Positions 61,304 through 64,000 of a stretch of 64,000 nt of DNA are shown here, one piece after another; the stretch's first letter is position 1, and the number at the start of each line of letters is the position of its first letter. The translations under genes and the position numbers were made by a program. Source of the stretch: DATBLE01 sp963808815. Lineage in GTDB: Bacteria; Actinomycetota; Thermoleophilia; Gaiellales; Gaiellaceae. A model generated the notes under the pieces. That model had not been told where the DNA came from. It saw only the letters and a list, made by a program, of their open reading frames with translations, and did no database searches. Location: assembly GCA_963808815.1 (NCBI GenBank), contig CAWEGI010000019.1:1-64000 (forward strand), in the 5' to 3' direction.

Positions 61304-63002
61304 GTCGAGCGCTGCGCAGCAACTTCGAGCCCGGCAGCTGCGCGAGGCGGTGCGCCGCGCGCAATGGAAGGCGCTCGGGCTGACCGACGAGGACATGCTG
61401 AAGCCGAAGATCGCCGTCGTCAACAGCTCGTCGGAGCTGGCGATCTGCTTCAGCCACCTGGACGGCATCGCCACGTCGTCAAGGACGCGGTTCGCGAGGC
61501 CGGCGGCCTGCCGTTCGAGATTCGCACCGCCGCGCCGAGCGACTTCATCATCAGCGCCGGCGCGGCGGCGGCTACATGCTCGCCAGCCGCGACCTGATCG
61601 TCAACGACATGGAGATCGCCGTCGAGGGCGCGCAACTCGACGGCATGGTCTGCCTGTCGTCGTGCGACAAGACGCCGCCCGCGCACCTGATGGCGGCCGG
61701 CCGCTTCAACATCCCGACCATCCTCGTCATCTGCGGCTACCAGCCGAGCGGCGACTACCAGGGCAAGCACGTCGACATCGAGGACGTGTTCCTCGGCGTC
61801 GGTGCAGGCGCATGTTCGGCAAGCTCGTCGAAGGAGACGCTGCGCGGCATGTGCGACCACGCGATCAGCGGACCGGGCGTGTGCGCCGGCATGGGCACGG
61901 CCAACTCGATGCACATCGTCTGCGAGGCGCTCGGCATGGCGCTGCCCGGCAGCGCGCCGGTGCTCGGCGAACAGCCCGAAGATGTTCGAGATCGGCGCGC
62001 CGGTCGGGACGGCGCATCGTGGAGATGGTGCGAGGACGATCTCAAGCCGCGCGACATCCTGACGCCGGGCGCCTTTCGCAACGCCGCGGCCGCGGTGCTC
62101 GGCGTCAGCGGCTCGATCAACTGCATCAAGCATCTGCAGGCGACGGCCGTCGAAGCCGGCGTCGACGTCGACGTCTTCGCGCTCTTCAACGAGCTCGGCG
62201 AGACAGGTGCCCGTGCTGAGCGCCGTCGCGCCCGAACGGCACCGGACACGATCGACGCGTTCGAGGCGGCCGGCGGCGCGCGGGCGCTGATGAAGCAGCT
62301 CGAGCCGCTGCTCGATCGTCGACGCGCTCACGGTGACCGGCCGCACGCTCGCGCGACAACCTCGCCGACGCGCGTCGTGCACGACGCCGACGTCATCCGG
62401 CCGCTCGACCGCCCGTTCTCCGACAAGCCGCCGATCGTCGTGCTGCACGGCTCGCTCGCGCCCGAAAGCGCGATCGTGAAGCTCGGCCTGCGCGACCCGG
62501 GCAGCACGACGCGCTTCAACGGGCCGGCGATCGTCTACGACGACGGCCTCGAGGCGATCGCAGGCGATCCGAAGCGGCGAGGTCAAGCCCGGGCAGCGTG
62601 CTCGTGGTCCGCGGCATGGGACCGCAAGGGCGGGCCGGGGATGGCCGGGCCGGCGTCGCGCGTGCGTGTTCGCGCTCGACGCGGCCGGGCTTGACCGACG
62701 AGGTCGCGTTCGTCACCGACGGCCAGCTGTCCGGGCTGTGCAACAAGGGGATGATGGTCGCCGAGGTGTCGCCCGAGTCGGCCGTCGGCGGACCGCTCGG
62801 CGCTGGTCGAGAACGGCGACCGCATCACGATCGACGTCGACGCGCGCACGCTCGATCTCGACGTGCCCGAGGCGGAGCTCGCCGCGCGGCGCGCGCGCGT
62901 CGGCGAACCGCGCGCTGCCGAAGTCGAAGCGGCTATCTGTCGATCTATCAGCGCAGCGTCCAGCCGATGTCCACCGGCGCGGTGCTCGTCGAAAGGGACT
63001 GA
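61300..63002 (+). CDS. IlvD/Edd-family dehydratase, many frameshifts
   Basis: About 565 residues when repaired. SRALRSNFEPG, IAVVNSSSELAICFSHLDGI, SRDLIVNDMEIAVEGAQLDG, LSSCDKTPPAHLMAAGRFNI (a Fe-S ligand Cys), SGPGVCAGMGTANSMHIVCE (second Cys), FSDKPPIVVLHGSLAPESAI, DEVAFVTDGQLSGLCNKG and a C-terminal LSIYQRSVQPMSTGAVLVE. The family includes dihydroxy-acid dehydratase, phosphogluconate dehydratase and sugar-acid dehydratases; lack of a branched-chain context makes a sugar-acid or hydroxy-acid substrate more likely. Breaks number at least ten. GTG starts after GGAGG. Confidence 0.8.
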
Positions 63003-63007
63003 CGAGG

Positions 63008-64000
63008 CTAGTTCGCCGGTGCGGCGAGCAGCAGGTCGGATGCCTTCTCGCCGATCATCAGCGTCGGCGCATTCGTGTTGCCGGAGGTGATGAACGGCAT
63101 GACCGACGCATCGGCGACGCGCAGCCCGTCAACGCCCCGGACGCGGAGCTCCGGATCGACGACCGCCCGGTAGTCCACGCCCATGCGGCAGGTGCCGACC
63201 TGATGGTGATAGGAGACGACAGTGCGGCGCACGTAGTCACGCAGCTCGGCCCGCGTTCGAACCGACGGCCCCGGGTAGAGCTCCTCCGCGCTCCACTCGG
63301 CGAACGCAGGCTGGCGCGCAATCTCGCGGACGAGCTCCACGGACGCGGTCAGGGCGTCGAGGTCGGCTTCGCAGGACAGACAGCGCGGGTCGAGTGAAGG
63401 CCGCACATCGGGGTCGGCGGAGACGAGGCGGAGCTCGCCGCGGCTCTCGACGCGAATCAGGCCGCCGAGCAGCGTATACGCGTCGTCGGGGCCGTTCATG
63501 TCCTCGGACCGGTAGAGGGGCAGATGGAAACAGAGCGGCTGCGTGTCCGGCACGACGAGCCCCGGCCGGCTGCGCCAGAACAGGTGGGCGTGCAGCTGCG
63601 TGACCCCTGCGACCCGGTCCGGCACAGGTCTCGGCGAGCTGACGATCACCGGGCAGAGGAGGTGGTCGTGGAGGTTCTTCCCGACGCCCGGCAGGTCGGC
63701 GCGGCACTCGATCCCGAGGGCGGCGAGCTCGTCCGCGGGGCCGAGCCCCGAGAGCAGCAGGAGCCGGGGCGAGTCGATCGCGCCCGCGCACACGATCACC
63801 TCGCCGGCTGCCTCGAGGAGCTTCACGTCGCCGCCGCGCTCGATTTCGACACCCGTGCACCGCCCGCCCGCGAACGGTAGACGGCGGGCAGCCGAGCCGG
63901 TGAGCACGGTCAGGCTCGACGTCCGGCCACCGGCTCGAGAAACGCAGACCAGGCGGTCGCACGAACGCCGTCGCGCATCGTCAGCTGCGAGAAGCCGACG
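63008..64000 (-). CDS. GMC-family FAD oxidoreductase (choline dehydrogenase-like), 5'-partial, one frameshift
   Basis: C-terminal two thirds of a glucose-methanol-choline oxidoreductase running off the window edge. Blocks: VIVCAGAIDSPRLLLLSGLG (PROSITE GMC signature 2), LPGVGKNLHDHLLCPV, then near the end YHHQVGTCRMGVDYRAVVD and MPFITSGNTNAPTLMIGEKA with the catalytic His and Asn region. Upstream of 63907 the frame shifts near 63925: SQLTMRDGVRATAWSAFLEP is read in a second frame to the window edge. Convergent with the dehydratase gene, five bases apart. Oxidises an alcohol; substrate unknown. Confidence 0.82.
   Translation of the reverse strand, partial: RRLLAADDARRRSCDRLVCVSRAGGRTSSLTVLTGSAARRLPFAGGRCTGVEIERGGDVKLLEAAGEVIVCAGAIDSPRLLLLSGLGPADELAALGIECRADLPGVGKNLHDHLLCPVIVSSPRPVPDRVAGVTQLHAHLFWRSRPGLVVPDTQPLCFHLPLYRSEDMNGPDDAYTLLGGLIRVESRGELRLVSADPDVRPSLDPRCLSCEADLDALTASVELVREIARQPAFAEWSAEELYPGPSVRTRAELRDYVRRTVVSYHHQVGTCRMGVDYRAVVDPELRVRGVDGLRVADASVMPFITSGNTNAPTLMIGEKASDLLLAAPAN

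Overview
This 64 kb window is high-GC bacterial DNA with dense gene packing, many GTG starts and long runs of genes joined by ATGA, GTGA or TGATG overlaps. Together with F420/LLM-type oxidoreductases, carbon-monoxide-dehydrogenase-like molybdenum enzymes and several uptake systems, this points to an actinobacterium. A soil Thermoleophilia-like lineage is my inference. No rRNA, tRNA, CRISPR array, integrase or insertion sequence was seen.

Layout. 0-5.1 kb: mixed genes (M24 peptidase, cupin, secreted beta-helix protein) separated by spacers rich in a short hairpin repeat. 5.4-19.1 kb: a GntR regulator faces a rightward catabolic and uptake operon: hydantoinase-like A protein and DUF917 (both full of frameshifts), a branched-chain-type ABC importer, SnoaL-like protein, alpha/beta hydrolase, LLM oxidoreductase, DUF1028, a small barrel protein, a DUF917 stub and an M20 amidohydrolase. 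19.3-34.7 kb: a leftward run of 12 genes about 15 kb long: three-subunit molybdenum hydroxylase, two HyuA/HyuB pairs, M19 dipeptidase, DadA-like oxidase, M20 amidohydrolase, nitroreductase and a DUF6092-like protein. 34.9-38.5 kb: a divergent ribose-type ABC importer. 38.5-43.8 kb: a second copy of the HyuA/DUF917/hydrolase/racemase/GntR module, this time with intact HyuA and DUF917 but a truncated LLM gene. 43.8-48.5 kb: AMP-ligase fragment, MFS exporter, universal stress protein, two methyltransferases, small secreted protein. 48.6-51.7 kb: large secreted beta-propeller. 52.2-58 kb: triple-RidA protein, SDR, gene remnants, LLM enzyme and propionyl-CoA synthetase. 58.1-64 kb: aconitase-X large and small subunits, FAD oxidoreductase, IlvD/Edd dehydratase and a GMC oxidoreductase cut by the window edge.

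How it fits together (inference): the central part looks like a catabolic region for cyclic amides or ureides and N-acyl amino acids. Uptake would be by the two ABC systems, ring hydroxylation by the molybdenum enzyme, racemization and ATP-dependent ring opening by racemase and hydantoinases, and deacylation, dipeptide cleavage and amino-acid oxidation by M20, M19 and DadA, under FadR-type GntR regulators. The substrate cannot be named from sequence.

Quality warning: three islands (6.4-9.1, about 28.1-30.1 and 58.1-63 kb) and several isolated places carry single-base indels that break otherwise well-preserved frames. They read more like assembly or sequencing errors than old pseudogenes, but that cannot be settled here. 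By contrast, the N-terminal stubs at 17.8, 42.8, 43.8 and 54.4 kb look like real deletions.
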